Shown piece by piece: positions 38,633-47,792 of a stretch of 64,000 bases of DNA; positions within the stretch are counted from its first letter, which is position 1, and each line of letters opens with the position of its first letter. Made by a program: the position numbers and the translations under genes. Source of the DNA: UBA1845 sp002338715. Lineage in GTDB: Bacteria; Planctomycetota; Phycisphaerae; UBA1845. The stretch is taken from assembly GCA_035344155.1 (NCBI GenBank), contig DAORAL010000021.1:35725-99724 (forward strand), read 5' to 3'. The notes under the pieces are model-generated. The model saw nothing but the letters and a program-made list of their open reading frames with translations. It had not been told where the DNA came from and made no database searches.

Positions 38633-39026
38633 GGCGAAGAGGAAACATCATGCGGCTTCGTGAAAGAAAGCCGCAAGAATGAAAGCTGGTAATTGCAGTT
38701 TGATGTGAAAGTTAGAAACAGCGCAGACGTATGGCGCCGTTGAAGCACCGATCAATTCGATAGGGGTTGATTGGATCAGGGGATTGGGCGTCGGTTGTTA
38801 TTAGGGGACAGCCGACCAGGAGGTAAGAAGAAGCGCCCACCACCCTCAGATATAGATGCATACATTGTGGGTCAGGTTATCGTTCGTTGTTGAGTTGCCG
38901 ATTCCATTTTGGCAACTGAGCTGCGATTCGCACCCCGACGATTCCTGAATGGTTTGCGCTGGTTGAGGGTATCAGCCGAGCGTGCAAAAGGTCAAAAATA
39001 TCTATTTGCAAGGACGAGTCATTACC
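38633..39026. other. Intergenic region between pseudopilin and five-CBM25 genes
   Basis: 394 bases without a gene. A 7-base-stem hairpin GCGGCTT / AAGCCGC at 38652-38674, 20 bases after the pseudopilin stop, may end that transcript, although no T-run follows. AAGGA at 39010-39014 precedes the next ATG. No clear operator copy was found; AGAAACAGCG at 38715 matches only one half. Confidence 0.45.
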
Positions 39027-42000
39027 ATGAAAAGAACCGCGTGTTTCATAATGGTGTCGGCAGCGCTTTGCGGTGTGGCGATGGCGGACACCGTCGTGCT
39101 CAGCCCCGCCGTACCCGAAGCCGGCCAGAATCTGACAATCACATACGACCCAACCTGTACACCGCTCGAAGGGGCGACCACGGTCTACATCCGCTACGGG
39201 TTTAACGGGTTCCAGCACGCGACGGACGCACTGGTCACGAGCAACGGGGCACCTTACGAGGTCACCATTCCCATCGCGATTCAGGCCACGGAAGTCAACT
39301 TCGTTTTCAAGAACGAAGGGGAAACCTACGACAACAACGACGGCCAGGACTACAACTTCGACACGATCAACGGCGTGCCCAATTCGCCGCGCGTGAGCAC
39401 GACCTCAATCGTCGCCGACAGCAACGTGACGGTCACGTACACGCCCGCAGGCGGTCCGCTGGTCGGTGCCGATCCGATTTACATGCACTACGGGTTTAAT
39501 AACTTCAACCCGACCATCGGAACCGACGTGGAAATGACCACGAATGGCGTCGGCGGATTTGAAGTGACCGTCCCGGTCAAGAGCTACGCCGAAACGATGG
39601 ACATGGTGTTCAACGATTCCGGTGATGGCGGCCTGCCAGGAACAACCACAGACAACAATGACGGATACGATTGGCATTTTGAAGTTTCCGGGACGATCCC
39701 GCGCGTGGCATTGAGCCCGAATCCGCCAGTCGTCAACCAGCCGTGCACGATCACGTACAACGCCGAAGACACCATCTTTGACGCAAGCACCACTGGGTTC
39801 CGCAAGATTCACTGGGGTATCAACTCGTTCCCCGCACCCTTTGGCGCTGATGTCGAAATGACGTCGAACGGTCAGATTTGGATGGGAACGATTCCGGAAG
39901 TTCCGCTTCGCGCCGAAGTGTTGGCATTCGTGATCCATGATTCAGAAGGTGCGATCGGCGACCCGAACGTTAATGTCGACAACAACAACGGCCAGGACTA
40001 CCGCTTTGACACGGATGGGGCCATCCCGCTGACCAACGAACTGGACGGATTGTACATCGCCAAGACCCCGGGCATCCTCGGTGGGTTCACCGACGGTTTG
40101 AACATCGGTATCAGCGGTAACCTCGTCGACGACGGCTCAGCATTTGTGATCTTCATCGACTCGCCCGACACCGTGGGCCAAAACGAGTTGCGCGCAATCG
40201 CAAGTGGCGGCAACGGCTCATTGGCATTTGCATCACGTCAGGAAGATTCGATTCAGTGCGAAACCTTCAGCGAAGGAACCATTCTCCCAGGCGAAGCCGA
40301 CTATGCATTGGTCGTCAACCGCAGTGGTGAGACGGTCTACTTCAATCAGTATTTCCTGTCCGGCAGTGCCATCTCAGGCGAAGAAATCACCTGCTGCACC
40401 GGTGGATCAATCGATCGCTTTGCAACGCAAATTTACGCAGGCGCGACGGACGTCAACGACGGCAACGAAGCATTTGAAGATGACCAGGCGCTGTTCTACG
40501 AAGGTGGTTTTGATGACGCCGACATTGACGGAACGCCTGGCGTTTCCGCCAGCGGTCTGGAAGTCATGATTCCGTACTTCAACATTGGCGTTCCGCCAAA
40601 TGATCTCGCGAACGGCGACGACTTCAGCGTGTTTGTTGCGCTATTGCCAAACGCTGGCGGTCTGCTCGGACAGTTCAGCAATCAGATGCTCCCGCCGAAT
40701 ACCGGTGATCTGTGCGTCCCGCCGCAGGTTCTTCCGCTTCGTTCCGACCTGTCGCAGTTCGGAAGCGTTTGGACCGGAAACACAGCATCGCTGCCGACCT
40801 TTACAGGTGCGACCGACGGAACGATCAGCGCGGCGGAGTACGGCGGATCGGCAGAAGCCACACAGATCTGTGAGCGTCCGGAAATGGTGCCTGACCCGGC
40901 CATCTCCATCGATGGCAATGTCGAACACGGTGAGACGGTCACCATCACGTACGTTTCGTCCAATGGACCGCTTTCCGCCGCATCGTCGATCGACATGCAG
41001 GTGAGCTTCGACGAATTCGCAACCTCAAATGGCATCGCCATGACCGAGAATCCTTGTCAGGCAGGTGAATGGACAGCCGACCTCTTCATCGAGTCAAACG
41101 GTCTGCCGCTGCTGCTGTCGATGCGATTCACCGGTGACACCGGCGCCGATGACAACTCCGGTCAGCTGTGGGAGTTTAACATCGACTTGGCCGAACGTGG
41201 TGAAACGGTTGTCGTCAATCCATTCCCGGTGCAGGCCGGTCAGTCGCTGACGGTCACCTACGATCCGGTGGGTCGTCCGCTTGAAGGCGGCGAAGGCATC
41301 AGCGCCCACTACGGATTCAACAACTGGTCAACGGGTATCACCGATAAGAAGATGACTCAATTGTCAGATTGCACGTGGGAAATGACGATCACGGCATCGG
41401 AATTTGCCGCTGGTTCAAACGGCTTTGACGTTGTCTTCTTCGATACGAATGGAACTTACGACAACAACGATGAAAACGACTGGCACTTCAAGGCTGTCGG
41501 AGGCATCGTGGTTCCGTGGGCGATGGATGGAAATCTCGACTGCTGTGCGACCCTGGTCGGCACGAGCCAGAACGGCACGCGCCACTTGTACGCCGGATAC
41601 CGAGACGGATGGGTTTACGTCGCAACCGAGAGCTCGAACACGACTCCAGCAACGAATGACCACTTCATCTTCATCGCCGATGAGATGCCCGCGTCGCAGA
41701 CCGGACAACCATGGGCAAAAGCCGGAACGGTCGGTGCGTTTGATGCCTACCTCGCCCGTGAACAAAGCAACAACTTCGTCGGTTGGTTCAATATCCAGGG
41801 CTCAACCGTCCCGGATCCCCAGACGAACAATGCCCAGTACTTGGAAGGATCGTTCAACCTGGCCGAGCAGTTGCCCGGTGCGACCACGACCCTTTGGATT
41901 GCCCACGGCGATTGGGGTAACAACAACGGTGATCCGCTGAGCCCGGCCACGCAGGTGCCTGCAACGCTGGACGGCAACGGAAACATCGAAGCCGCCGAGT

Positions 42001-42236
42001 ACTTCGAGTTGGTCCTGAGTACCGTCGAAGTCACGACGTTTGACGATTACGACTTCAATCAGGACTGCGCCATCGATGCGATCGACTTCGCGACATTCGA
42101 TCTCTGCCTCGGTGGTCCTGGCGCTCCGATTCCAGGTGCATGTGCATTCGAATCGGTGGTTGACGCAGATGCCGATAACGATGTCGACCTGGCTGACTTC
42201 GCCGCGTTCATGGAAGTCGCCAATAGCTGCCCGTAG
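39027..42236 (+). CDS. Secreted non-catalytic protein with five CBM25-like domains, X2, X1 and dockerin
   Basis: 1069 residues from ATG 39027 (AAGGA upstream). The signal peptide ends GVAMA. Order: CBM25-like domains 1-3 (21-120, 123-220, 226-325, each with a YGFNxF-type or HWGINSF strand and an NDxxGxDY/DW loop), X2 module (about 333-590), CBM25-like 4 (620-715), CBM25-like 5 (722-825; HYGFNNW, GTYDNNDENDW), X1 module (829-996) and a dockerin-like double loop (1001-1069). No glycosidase motif is present. It is most simply a multivalent starch-binding protein, possibly an analogue of SusE/SusF or a docking subunit. Confidence 0.85.
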   Translation: MKRTACFIMVSAALCGVAMADTVVLSPAVPEAGQNLTITYDPTCTPLEGATTVYIRYGFNGFQHATDALVTSNGAPYEVTIPIAIQATEVNFVFKNEGETYDNNDGQDYNFDTINGVPNSPRVSTTSIVADSNVTVTYTPAGGPLVGADPIYMHYGFNNFNPTIGTDVEMTTNGVGGFEVTVPVKSYAETMDMVFNDSGDGGLPGTTTDNNDGYDWHFEVSGTIPRVALSPNPPVVNQPCTITYNAEDTIFDASTTGFRKIHWGINSFPAPFGADVEMTSNGQIWMGTIPEVPLRAEVLAFVIHDSEGAIGDPNVNVDNNNGQDYRFDTDGAIPLTNELDGLYIAKTPGILGGFTDGLNIGISGNLVDDGSAFVIFIDSPDTVGQNELRAIASGGNGSLAFASRQEDSIQCETFSEGTILPGEADYALVVNRSGETVYFNQYFLSGSAISGEEITCCTGGSIDRFATQIYAGATDVNDGNEAFEDDQALFYEGGFDDADIDGTPGVSASGLEVMIPYFNIGVPPNDLANGDDFSVFVALLPNAGGLLGQFSNQMLPPNTGDLCVPPQVLPLRSDLSQFGSVWTGNTASLPTFTGATDGTISAAEYGGSAEATQICERPEMVPDPAISIDGNVEHGETVTITYVSSNGPLSAASSIDMQVSFDEFATSNGIAMTENPCQAGEWTADLFIESNGLPLLLSMRFTGDTGADDNSGQLWEFNIDLAERGETVVVNPFPVQAGQSLTVTYDPVGRPLEGGEGISAHYGFNNWSTGITDKKMTQLSDCTWEMTITASEFAAGSNGFDVVFFDTNGTYDNNDENDWHFKAVGGIVVPWAMDGNLDCCATLVGTSQNGTRHLYAGYRDGWVYVATESSNTTPATNDHFIFIADEMPASQTGQPWAKAGTVGAFDAYLAREQSNNFVGWFNIQGSTVPDPQTNNAQYLEGSFNLAEQLPGATTTLWIAHGDWGNNNGDPLSPATQVPATLDGNGNIEAAEYFELVLSTVEVTTFDDYDFNQDCAIDAIDFATFDLCLGGPGAPIPGACAFESVVDADADNDVDLADFAAFMEVANSCP

Positions 42237-42265
42237 TTTTTTGGGGCATATCGCTCAGTGATTTG

Positions 42266-42305
42266 CAGTCAGCATGGCCGGTAATCTCGCCGGTCATGCT
42301 GGCTG
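42266..42305 (+). terminator. 16-base-pair hairpin after the five-CBM25 gene
   Basis: Arms CAGTCAGCATGGCCGG and CCGGTCATGCTGGCTG pair over 16 positions in RNA, counting two G-U pairs, around an 8-base loop, 30 bases after the stop. There is no T-run, so it could be a 3' stabilising structure and not a terminator. Confidence 0.55.
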
Positions 42306-42366
42306 ATCTGAGCTCGAACGATGGGTCCCAATTGATCGGTTTGTGCCGAATTTACAGCCGGAAAGT

Positions 42367-42379
42367 TGGAACTGTTTCA
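42367..42379. promoter_or_regulatory. Predicted operator upstream of the PEP-CTERM gene
   Basis: TGGAAC-T-GTTTCA, one mismatch from a perfect palindrome, about 170 bases before the start codon. Confidence 0.5.
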
Positions 42380-42548
42380 AACTTGAACAGGGCTGGCCAA
42401 TCCGGATAACATAGAGAAGCGAAAAGTACTTAGGGAGAAATCTGATCGCTGAAAACGCAGATTTGTCGGTGAGAGAGAGCACGGACAATGGTGATGTTTT
42501 TCTTAAGCGACAGCACCAACAAAAGGTGCATGTGAGGAGTGAAGGAAA

Positions 42549-43223
42549 ATGAAGAAATTATTGATGTTCTCTCTCTTGTTGGCTTGGGCTGTGCCCGCGT
42601 CAGCAACCGTCTACACAGATGCAACCGGTGACGAGTTCTTTGGTGGTCCCGGACACATCGACATCGCATCGGTGGAAGTGACCAACACCGCAACCGACAT
42701 TACGTTTGCGATCACGCTCAACGGTGACATCCTTGCAACCGACTGGGGCAAGTACATGGTCATCATTGACTCAGTCGCAGGCGGTGACACTGTCGGCAAC
42801 GGCTGGGGTCGTCCGATCTCGATGACGTCGGGTGCAGATTACTGGATCGGTTCATGGGTCGACTCAGGCAACGGCGCTGAGCTGTACGACTACACCGGCG
42901 CATGGAACCTTCAGGAAGCCACCTACAACGCACCGCCGAACAACGACATCTCGATCAGCACCTCGACCAACACGGCAACGATCACCACGACAATGGCCAA
43001 CCTTGGCCTGACCCCTGGTGACTCATTTGAATTTGACGTCTTCACCAGCGGTGGTGGCGGTACTGACGGTGCCGTTGACTCGTTGGGTAACCCGAATCAA
43101 CAAGTCGGAGATTGGGGCGACCAATCAAACGCATTCCCGCAAACGTACGTAACCGTCCCGGAACCAGCCACGATGTGCCTCCTCGCCATCGGTGGGGTTC
43201 TGGCGTTGCGTCGTCGCAGCTAA
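42549..43223 (+). CDS. PEP-CTERM sorting-domain protein
   Basis: 224 residues with a signal peptide (LLMFSLLLAWAVPASA) and a C-terminal anchor VPEPATMCLLAIGGVLALRRRS: the PEP motif, one TM and an Arg cluster. The PEP-CTERM/exosortase system would cut and attach it at the cell surface. The middle 175 residues are a Thr/Asp/Gly-rich beta domain (DIASVEVTNTATDITFAITL) of the type seen in secreted glycan-binding or S-layer-like proteins; no enzyme motif. AGTGAAGGAAA precedes the ATG and a strong terminator follows, so it forms its own transcription unit. No exosortase gene is in the window. Confidence 0.85.
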   Translation: MKKLLMFSLLLAWAVPASATVYTDATGDEFFGGPGHIDIASVEVTNTATDITFAITLNGDILATDWGKYMVIIDSVAGGDTVGNGWGRPISMTSGADYWIGSWVDSGNGAELYDYTGAWNLQEATYNAPPNNDISISTSTNTATITTTMANLGLTPGDSFEFDVFTSGGGGTDGAVDSLGNPNQQVGDWGDQSNAFPQTYVTVPEPATMCLLAIGGVLALRRRS

Positions 43224-43274
43224 CACGCATTTGATCCGTCAACTTGACGGACCATGGCTAGCATAAGCAAAAAG

Positions 43275-43312
43275 AGGCAGCCTCCGGATACAATCTGGAG
43301 GCTGCCTTTTTT
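43275..43312 (+). terminator. Rho-independent terminator after the PEP-CTERM gene
   Basis: Perfect 11-base stem AGGCAGCCTCC / GGAGGCTGCCT with an 11-base loop, followed by six T. A-rich sequence precedes the stem, so it may also act in reverse. One of the two clearest intrinsic terminators in the window. Confidence 0.92.
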
Positions 43313-43427
43313 GTGCACATGATGGAATCAAACCGGAATCGTGCGATTCGACTATCATGGTCAGCCGACCCAGTCGATATGACTGTTTGCGGTACAACCA
43401 AAGCCCCCACACAGGATTCCGCGCAAC

Positions 43428-45542
43428 GTGAGCAAGCGACCCAAAAAAGACAAAAAGTATTCGCATGAAAGTAGCGGCGCGAATCAAACGCCCGCCGAAG
43501 AGGCACCGCCAATCAGCAATCAAAGGCGCCGCCTGTACATTGCAATCGCAATGATCTCGCCTTTCCTTCTACTTGGCGCATCCGAAGGCGTGTTACGTCT
43601 CTGCGGTATCGGCGGACATGTTCCAATCGTCAATGTCATCGGCGAGTTTCGCGGAGCGCAGTTGGCCACCCTGTCGATTAATGGAGCGGCCTCATACTTC
43701 GACCGAACGCAGGCAACGCCCGGCTCAATCGGCGTCTACACCTTCTCGATTCCCAAACCGGACAACACCGTTCGGGTTGTGCTTGCCGGGGCATCTGCGA
43801 TCAAGGGATACCCCCAACCCATGGGACTGGCCAACTCCGCATTCCTTCGAGAAATGCTCAGCGACGTTTGGCCCGATCGATCGGTGGAAATCATCAATAT
43901 GGGAACGACGGCTGTTGCAACGTTCCCGGTGCTGGACATGCTCACTCAGATGCTTGAATACGAACCCGATCTCGTTGTGATCTATGCCGGGCATAATGAG
44001 TTCTTCGGCGCGTATGGCGTGGGTTCAGCACAAACCGGTGGCCGCACGCCCGGCTCAATTCGTTTTGCCTATTGGCGTAACAGTCTGGGACTCGTCAAAG
44101 GTTTGTCGCGTCTTATCGCTGGAGGCACCGATACTTCTGGCAAGGCTTTGATGGAGGCCATGGTGGGGCAATCCAACATTCCACCCGACAGTCCACTCCG
44201 CGAAGCGGCTGCTGCTAATGCGGGATTCCACATCGGACAGATGATCGAACGCTGCCAAAGCGCTGGCGTTCCTGTGTTGGTCTGCACGCTCCCTTCAAAC
44301 GAAAGGGATCTCGCTCCCGTTGGTGAATCAGACGTTTCGGATTTGGGCGCAATCGAACAGTCAAAGCTCAAACTCCTCATCGCGGAAGGGCGGTCGAAAA
44401 TCGACGCGGACCCCAAAGGTGCGATTGAAAACCTGACGCAGGCCATTCAGGCCTGTCCTGGTCATGCCCTTGCGCATTTCCTATTGGGCAGGGCGTATCT
44501 TGCGGACGGCGACAAAAAGTATGCCGCTGAACACTTCCGCAAGGCGATCGACTGCGACACGATGCCATGGCGTGCACCATCGACGACAATCAAGAAAATC
44601 GTGCAAGCGGCTAAGGAACACGATGCACCACTTTGCGACGTGCAGTACGAATTTCGAAGCACGTCCCCCGATGGGATTGTCGGCCGCGAACTGATGGACG
44701 ACCACGTGCACTTTTCACTTCGAGGTCAAGAGTTGCTCGCCCGCACGATCGTGAAAGCGTTGACCCAATTCAGCGGCACATGCGCGGTGGACGCAGCAAG
44801 GTTCAAATCGATGCCGGATTGGGAAGCCTACGCCAAACGTCTCGGTGCGAACGAATACGAGCAATATGCCGTCGCCCACGGCTTGAGGAACATTTTCGAT
44901 GTTCCATTCATGCGGGCAAGCAATGCGGATGCGTACGAACACTGGGATGCGCTTTGCAAGCGGTTGATTCACAGATGGCCCGAATCGGTTCAACTCGCCG
45001 CCCAGGAATGGCAGAACCCGGAAAATCATCGCTCGATTCGCCGCCCCTTGAGCGCATTTGTAGCCCGGGTGTACATCCGCGAAAAGAAATTCGCGAAGGC
45101 CAAACCCTTAATGGAAGCGGCGACTGGAAGCGTACCGCTCTACTCAACCTGGAACATTGAATACATCTATTCGCGATTGCTTTGCGAGGAGAAAATGCAC
45201 GGCAAGTTGGACGACGAGAATTTGGCGCTCGCCCACGAAACCCTGGAGCGGATTCGATTCATGCTGCTGCACGTCGACGACAACCCCGGGCTGCTCCTTC
45301 GATTCTGCGGACGAATCCACCAACTCTGCGGTGAATGGAAGGAATCCATCCCGATCCTTGAACGGGCGCGCAAACACCTCTGGGAGATCGAAAAGGTCGC
45401 GTGCGACGCAGCGCTAATCGAAGCGTACATCCGCACTGGCGACACCCCGCGCGCTCGAGCCCTGGCCAGCGAAGGCATCAAGAATTCCGGTGAATTCGTC
45501 GCGCACTACCAGCGTTTCCTTAACGCGATCCCGGCTGATTGA
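43428..45542 (+). CDS. Membrane-anchored SGNH-hydrolase-like protein with TPR region
   Basis: 704 residues, GTG start (no strong ribosome site; no better in-frame start precedes the TM). A basic N-terminus is followed by one TM (YIAIAMISPFLLLGASEGVLRL). The SGNH-like domain has VVLAGASAIKGYPQP (block I Ser region), an EIINMGTTAVATFPV segment, VIYAGHNEFFGAYG (Asn of block III) and LMDDHVHFSLRGQELLA with the Asp-x-x-His block V pair. TPR-like helices interrupt and follow it (ENLTQAIQACPGHALAHFLLGRAYLADGDKKYAAEHFRKAI). It may deacylate an envelope glycan. It converges with the symporter gene with a 9-base gap. Confidence 0.75.
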   Translation: MSKRPKKDKKYSHESSGANQTPAEEAPPISNQRRRLYIAIAMISPFLLLGASEGVLRLCGIGGHVPIVNVIGEFRGAQLATLSINGAASYFDRTQATPGSIGVYTFSIPKPDNTVRVVLAGASAIKGYPQPMGLANSAFLREMLSDVWPDRSVEIINMGTTAVATFPVLDMLTQMLEYEPDLVVIYAGHNEFFGAYGVGSAQTGGRTPGSIRFAYWRNSLGLVKGLSRLIAGGTDTSGKALMEAMVGQSNIPPDSPLREAAAANAGFHIGQMIERCQSAGVPVLVCTLPSNERDLAPVGESDVSDLGAIEQSKLKLLIAEGRSKIDADPKGAIENLTQAIQACPGHALAHFLLGRAYLADGDKKYAAEHFRKAIDCDTMPWRAPSTTIKKIVQAAKEHDAPLCDVQYEFRSTSPDGIVGRELMDDHVHFSLRGQELLARTIVKALTQFSGTCAVDAARFKSMPDWEAYAKRLGANEYEQYAVAHGLRNIFDVPFMRASNADAYEHWDALCKRLIHRWPESVQLAAQEWQNPENHRSIRRPLSAFVARVYIREKKFAKAKPLMEAATGSVPLYSTWNIEYIYSRLLCEEKMHGKLDDENLALAHETLERIRFMLLHVDDNPGLLLRFCGRIHQLCGEWKESIPILERARKHLWEIEKVACDAALIEAYIRTGDTPRARALASEGIKNSGEFVAHYQRFLNAIPAD

Positions 45543-45551
45543 TCCGCCCGA

Positions 45552-47624
45552 TTACCAGAATATGACGTATAGAATTACGGTCAGCAGAATCACGATTGCG
45601 CCGCCGACCTTCGCGCCCTTGGATGGCGTGATGTCCATTTCAGGATTGACCGGAAGATCAACCGGCTTCTTAAGCGGTGCGACCAGCGTCAGCACGGTCA
45701 ACGTGGCAATGACAATCCCAAAGCAAAGGCCCATTCGATCGAGGAACGACCAGCCCGCAACCGTCTTGAGGAATCCGGGGTTCGCGTCGCCCAGGATGCT
45801 GTTGCTGAACTTGAACAAGCCGTAAAGAACAGGATTGAGCAGTAATCCGACAGTTCCAGCGATACGCGGCGCCCGATGGACCAGCAAGCCAAACAGGAAA
45901 ATCGCGAGGATGCCCGGTGATATAAAGCCCTGGAATTCCTGAATGAACGTGAAGATTCCACCAAACGCGGGGTTCTCCAGCATCGGCGCGATGATCATCG
46001 CAATCAAGACAAACAGCACCACGAACACCCGACCGGCGCTGACCAATTGATACTGCGATGCGTTCTTGTTCAGTTTGTAGTAGATGTCCATCGTCGCGAT
46101 GGTCGAGGCCGAATTCAACATGGATGCGAGCGAACTGACGACCGCACCGAAGATCGCCACGAGCACAAAGCCCTTCAAACCGATTCCCACCGGAAGCAAC
46201 CTGCGGATCAACGTCGGGAACGCATTGTCGTGGTCGTAGGCCAACAGCGACTGTTTCGCCACCTTCTTGTCGCCGATCTGTTCAATGACTTCCTTGTTCG
46301 CTGCAGCGATTTCTGCACTGGTTGTTCCAGCCGACGGCGAATCAACACCGAGCTTACCGGCGTTATATGCAACAATCGAAGCTGCTGCATTCGGATGAAG
46401 TTCGGCGAATTGCTCATTGAATTCATAGAGACACGGCACATCGGCACTGCCTTCGGCACTTAAGTGCCCGGCGATCTTTTCCTTGATCGAACGGTTGCGT
46501 TCATCGTCAACCGGCTTCATCGAGGCGGGAAGCGACTCGTACAATTCAGGTGAGTGTTCCGCGACAATCTGGGCGTTGCGGTTGACCGCATCTGCCTTTA
46601 GGTCTGTGCTGAACAGGTTGAACGCGAGAATACCGGGGATGACGACGACAAATGGAATGACGAGTTTCAAGAACGCCGCGAACACAATGCCTTTCTGGCC
46701 TTCAGCCAGGCTCTTGGAACCCAGCGTTCGCTGCGTGATGTACTGGTTCAATCCCCAGTAGAAGAAGTTCGGAATCCACAACCCCAGCACCAGCGCCGAC
46801 CAGGGAATCTCAGGATCTTCAATACCGCGAACCATGTGCAACTTGCCTTGCGGTAATTCGCCCGAATTCAACTGCCAGAAACGCGACCACGCACCGGAAC
46901 CCACCAGATCTTCGGCTTTGACGTTGCTGTTGGCCGCCGTCGCAACCAGTTCCGATGGATCGGAATTCCCCAGCATACTTGCCGCATAGTAAGCAATGAC
47001 GACACCGCCCAGGATCAATCCCGACCCCCAAAGCAAGTCCGTCCACGCGCATGCTTTCAAGCCGCCAGTGAAAACGTAAATCGCCGCGACGCTGCCGATG
47101 ATCCAGCAGGCCAGCGTAAGATTCCCGAAATCGAGCGGGCCAATGACTGCCCCCTGAAAGTTTCCGGTGATGACTTTTGCGCCCGAATAAATAACCGATG
47201 CAGTGGGCACACCCACGAGAATGATCAATGTGGCGATGGCCATCACCGTTCGCGCGAAGGTGTTGTAGCGGTATTCGAGAAACTCAGGGATGGTGTAAAT
47301 GCCGCTCTTGAGGAACTTCGGCAGAAACAGGAAACCGACAAGGACCAGGGTGATCGCCGCCATCCATTCGTAACTGGCGATCGCCATGCCCAACCAGTCA
47401 GCGGCTTTACCACTCATGCCGACAAACTGCTCGGTCGAAATGTTGGCTGCGATCAAGCTGAAACCAACCAGCCACCAACTCAAACCGCGTCCAGCGAGGA
47501 AGTAGTCCTGTGCCCCCTTGTCGCTGTGGGTTTTCTCGCCACGGCTGGCAAAGATCCCCATGCCGATGACAAAAATCGCGAGCACGAGAAAGACGATAAT
47601 GTCTAAAGCGCCGATTTGATTCAT
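45552..47624 (-). CDS. Sodium:solute symporter (SSS family, SGLT-like)
   Basis: 690 residues with about 14 TM segments. SSS features include GRGLSWWLVGFSLIAANISTEQFVGMSG near the Na+ site, YTIPEFLEYRYN and SSLASMLNSASTIATMDIYYK. The sequence fits the SGLT-like sugar branch, so glucose, maltose or a related sugar is the likely substrate given its position beside the LacI gene and starch enzymes. A hydrophilic insertion of about 125 residues (roughly 335-462, Ala/Glu/Ser-rich) interrupts the core before DHDNAFPTLIRRLLP, unlike typical SSS proteins. Divergent from the LacI gene across an operator-bearing region. Confidence 0.9.
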   Translation of the reverse strand: MNQIGALDIIVFLVLAIFVIGMGIFASRGEKTHSDKGAQDYFLAGRGLSWWLVGFSLIAANISTEQFVGMSGKAADWLGMAIASYEWMAAITLVLVGFLFLPKFLKSGIYTIPEFLEYRYNTFARTVMAIATLIILVGVPTASVIYSGAKVITGNFQGAVIGPLDFGNLTLACWIIGSVAAIYVFTGGLKACAWTDLLWGSGLILGGVVIAYYAASMLGNSDPSELVATAANSNVKAEDLVGSGAWSRFWQLNSGELPQGKLHMVRGIEDPEIPWSALVLGLWIPNFFYWGLNQYITQRTLGSKSLAEGQKGIVFAAFLKLVIPFVVVIPGILAFNLFSTDLKADAVNRNAQIVAEHSPELYESLPASMKPVDDERNRSIKEKIAGHLSAEGSADVPCLYEFNEQFAELHPNAAASIVAYNAGKLGVDSPSAGTTSAEIAAANKEVIEQIGDKKVAKQSLLAYDHDNAFPTLIRRLLPVGIGLKGFVLVAIFGAVVSSLASMLNSASTIATMDIYYKLNKNASQYQLVSAGRVFVVLFVLIAMIIAPMLENPAFGGIFTFIQEFQGFISPGILAIFLFGLLVHRAPRIAGTVGLLLNPVLYGLFKFSNSILGDANPGFLKTVAGWSFLDRMGLCFGIVIATLTVLTLVAPLKKPVDLPVNPEMDITPSKGAKVGGAIVILLTVILYVIFW

Positions 47625-47779
47625 GCGATCGTTCCTGTCTTCTTTTGCGCTGTCATCGGTTTGCGCGGAGGCGTCACCCGATTTCCAACATGAGTTCTTA
47701 TGCGTAACGTGAGAGGCTGGTCCAAGTGAATTGCGATTCTACCGATGAACCGACTCCCCGCAAGCAAATGATGAACGTG

Positions 47780-47792
47780 GAAAACTGTTTCA
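47780..47792. promoter_or_regulatory. Predicted operator upstream of the symporter
   Basis: GAAAAC-T-GTTTCA: one half-site perfect, the other differing at two outer positions. It is 155 bases upstream of the symporter start. A degenerate even-spaced site (AAACGTTGC) follows at 47805. Confidence 0.45.

Larger units (their letters stand above)
42237..42548. other. Intergenic region before the PEP-CTERM gene
   Basis: 312 bases. It holds a strong hairpin (42266-42305), an operator-like 13-mer (42367-42379) and GTGAGGAG / GAAGGAA ribosome-site sequence just before the next ATG. No gene seen. Confidence 0.5.

Noticed and set aside
43378..43390. Operator-like TATGAC-T-GTTTGC upstream of the SGNH gene
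   Set aside because: Only partial matches in both halves; too weak to add to the operator set.
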